From contig VBKX01000593.1 in assembly GCA_005879435.1 (NCBI GenBank), forward strand, positions 1 through 6,486: a stretch of DNA of 6,486 nucleotides, in the 5' to 3' direction. A model generated the notes under the pieces. The model was not told the DNA's origin. It made no database searches and saw nothing but the letters and a program-made list of their open reading frames with translations. The DNA is from Deltaproteobacteria bacterium (GTDB lineage Bacteria > Desulfobacterota > Binatia > UBA9968). This document shows positions 5,385 through 6,486 of this stretch, piece by piece; position 1 is the first letter of the stretch, and each line of letters opens with the position of its first letter. The position numbers and the translations under genes are program-made.

Positions 5385-5924
5385 CTATTGCTTGGGCGCT
5401 GCTTCTACAATCGATTTCATTTCCGCCAGTCCCTTCTCGAATTGACCGCCGATCATTTTGTCCATGTTCATGAACAGGTGGATTGCCTTGGCCATGAAGT
5501 TCTTGTCGCCGGACATGCTCCACGTCACGGCGGTTTGTTTGCCTTCAGGTTTGAACGTGAATTCCGCGGTGCTGATCCCGGCGAAGGGTTTGAAGAATTC
5601 CATTTTGATGCGGATCAGATCGCTTGGACGGCTCTCAACGATCGCCATGCGGCCTTCGCCGACCTCTTTGTTGCCGACCCAAGTGTAGACCGCGCCGGTT
5701 CCGGCCGGCGCGCCCTCGTACGCTTGCTTCATCGCCGGATCGATTTTGCCCCACGGGTTCCATGGTTTCCACTTATGGAAATCATTCACCTGCGCAAATA
5801 CCGCCAGCGGGGGTGCGGACATGGTGGTGCTCCGCGCGACGCGGTACTCCTTTGACTGCAGAGCCACGATGACGACAAGCACGACGATGATAACGGCGAC
5901 AACGATGAGGATTTTAATAAGCAT
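5385..5924 (-). CDS. Membrane-anchored SRPBCC family protein, copy 2 (intact)
   Basis: A 179-residue protein. MLIK is followed by an uninterrupted hydrophobic segment (about 5-22), then a complete SRPBCC (START/Bet v1-like) domain: APPLAVFAQVNDFHKWKPWNPW, GTGAVYTWVGNKEVGEG, ESRPSDLIRI, AEFTFKPEGKQTAVTWSM and a C-terminal helix FMNMDKMIGGQFEKGLAEMKSIVE. Proteins of this fold bind hydrophobic ligands in a deep pocket; the ligand is unknown. With a positive N-terminus and one membrane helix the domain would face the periplasm, which is inference. GGAGAAG precedes the ATG at 5924, chosen over the in-frame ATG at 5990, which would add 22 residues before the anchor. It is the first full gene after promoter A, followed 32 bp later by the AHSA1 remnant. 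It is a paralog of the frameshifted copy at 3428-3968. Confidence 0.92.
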   Translation of the reverse strand: MLIKILIVVAVIIVVLVVIVALQSKEYRVARSTTMSAPPLAVFAQVNDFHKWKPWNPWGKIDPAMKQAYEGAPAGTGAVYTWVGNKEVGEGRMAIVESRPSDLIRIKMEFFKPFAGISTAEFTFKPEGKQTAVTWSMSGDKNFMAKAIHLFMNMDKMIGGQFEKGLAEMKSIVEAAPKQ

Positions 5925-5973
5925 CGGGATTCTTCTCCGATCTGGCCTGGGGTTACCAGATCTGTTCGACACT

Positions 5974-6015
5974 TTAGGATGGGTCCTCAATTGAATTTAT
6001 TTGTGTTGTAGTCAT
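5974..6015 (-). other. Possible 13-codon leader ORF before SRPBCC-2
   Basis: MTTTQINSIEDPS followed by TAA, preceded by AGGAAACC. It matches the placement of the 15-codon ORF at 4513-4560 relative to the upstream promoter-like element. The same frame is open back to an ATG at 6087 (37 codons in all), but that would overlap the -35 block of the promoter, so the short version is preferred if it is translated at all. Confidence 0.3.
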
Positions 6016-6052
6016 GGTTTCCTGGTCAGAGATCTTGTTCCGGTTCAATTCT

Positions 6053-6081
6053 ACGACGAATGAAATGAGCTCTTCGGGACA
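6053..6081 (-). promoter_or_regulatory. ECF-sigma-like promoter A for the SRPBCC-2 / AHSA1 / DoxX-like unit
   Basis: On the minus strand TGTCCCG (6081-6075), a 16-base spacer and CGTCGT (6058-6053), identical in both blocks and in spacing to 4594-4622. The spacers differ at most positions, which is what functional promoter elements, not mere recent duplication, would show. It lies 25 bp after the DUF1428 stop codon and about 129 bp before the SRPBCC-2 start codon. Confidence 0.6.
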
Positions 6082-6106
6082 TCTCATGTTTCGTCTTCGT
6101 TTGCGC

Positions 6107-6466
6107 TCAGGCGTCGACCAGGACCTGGAATCCGCCCCAGAACATGCGCTTGCCGTCGAAAGGCATCGCCTTTGGATCCATCATCTTTGCCAGGCGCGGG
6201 TCCTTCATGACCTTGGCGTTGACGCGATCGCGATGTGCTCGCGACTTGAACACAATCCACGAGAACACCACCGTCTCGGCGGGCTTGAGCTTGACGCTCT
6301 GCGGAAACGACGTGCGCTTGCCCGGCTTCACGTCGTCGGCGACGCACTCGATGAACTCGAGAGCGCCGTGATCGCGCCAAACTTTCCCAGCTTTCTGGGC
6401 CATGCGGCGATAGGCCTGCAGGTTCTTTTTCGGCACCGGTAAAACGTAGCCATCAACGTAGCGCAT
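6107..6466 (-). CDS. DUF1428 family protein (YbaA-like)
   Basis: A 119-residue soluble protein matching DUF1428, the family of Escherichia coli YbaA, in length and motifs. It opens with MRYVDGYVLPVPKKNLQAYR (1-20), then KVWRDHGALEFIECVADDV (28-46), TVVFSWIVFKSRAHRDRVNAKVM (65-87) and the closing MPFDGKRMFWGGFQVLV (101-117). The fold is a dimeric alpha-beta barrel of the type shared with YciI and antibiotic-biosynthesis monooxygenases. No enzymatic activity is established to my knowledge. GGAGGA ends 3-4 bases before the ATG, a strong ribosome binding site, and only 20 bp of upstream sequence is in the window, so its promoter is not visible. It ends 25 bp before promoter A and is probably the last gene of a separate upstream transcript. 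Such proteins often neighbour SRPBCC and VOC genes. Confidence 0.92.
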   Translation of the reverse strand: MRYVDGYVLPVPKKNLQAYRRMAQKAGKVWRDHGALEFIECVADDVKPGKRTSFPQSVKLKPAETVVFSWIVFKSRAHRDRVNAKVMKDPRLAKMMDPKAMPFDGKRMFWGGFQVLVDA

Positions 6467-6486
6467 AAATCCTCCGTGCGTCGGCT

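Noticed and set aside
5310..5855. Long plus-strand open frame opposite SRPBCC-2
   Set aside because: It mirrors the coding frame of a clear SRPBCC gene, has no family motifs, and a similar frame lies opposite the paralog at 3485-3934.
5974..6087. A 37-codon gene, with a partial counterpart near 4570-4635, as a conserved small protein
   Set aside because: The two sequences agree mainly in the TGTCCCG and CGTCGT blocks and again near the later ATG, and the reading frames do not stay aligned. Promoter conservation explains this better than a protein.

Overview
The window is about 6.5 kb of accessory DNA, roughly 55% GC by eye, from a Gram-negative bacterium. The outer-membrane lipid-transport protein MlaC/Ttg2D (signal peptide included) points to an outer membrane. 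The mix of DoxX, SRPBCC, VOC/PhnB and DUF1428 genes is typical of soil and environmental lineages such as Desulfobacterota-like, Acidobacteriota or Verrucomicrobiota groups. The sequence alone does not fix the phylum. I see no rRNA, tRNA, CRISPR, integrase or transposase.

Layout, left to right. Positions 1-189 (minus) hold the start of a small zinc-ribbon protein that runs off the left edge. 325-591 (minus) is a small exported or membrane-anchored protein of unknown function. 771-1175 (minus) is a VOC-fold protein with an 11-bp perfect hairpin in its leader. 1439-2038 (plus) is an MlaC-family protein, the only plus-strand gene. It converges on 2116-2604 (minus), a conserved helical protein of unknown function, with a hairpin between the two stops. 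2605-2931 has no convincing gene. From 2932 to the right edge everything is on the minus strand: DoxX (2932-3294), SRPBCC copy 1 (3428-3968, frameshifted), PhnB-like VOC (3997-4476), DoxX-like (4669-5103), a broken AHSA1-type SRPBCC gene (5117-5352), SRPBCC copy 2 (5385-5924) and DUF1428/YbaA-like (6107-6466).

The right half is the most interesting part. It reads as two short minus-strand transcription units. One is SRPBCC-2, AHSA1 remnant, DoxX-like; the other is PhnB-like VOC, SRPBCC-1. Each is preceded by the same bipartite element, TGTCCCG-N16-CGTCGT, with exactly equal spacing but different spacer sequence. This looks like an ECF sigma-factor promoter (TGTC-type -35, CGTC-type -10), so the two units may form one small regulon. 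The leaders after the promoters are also related, and each carries a very short ORF at nearly the same place. The two SRPBCC genes are paralogs (121 of 179 residues identical by hand alignment), both with an N-terminal membrane segment. One copy has a single extra base. The AHSA1 gene between them has lost one base and its 3' half. The cluster therefore appears to have arisen partly by duplication and to be partly decaying, unless the frameshifts are assembly errors.

No sigma factor, anti-sigma factor or enzyme of known substrate lies in the window, so the role of the cluster (stress or detoxification type small ligand-binding proteins) is inference.
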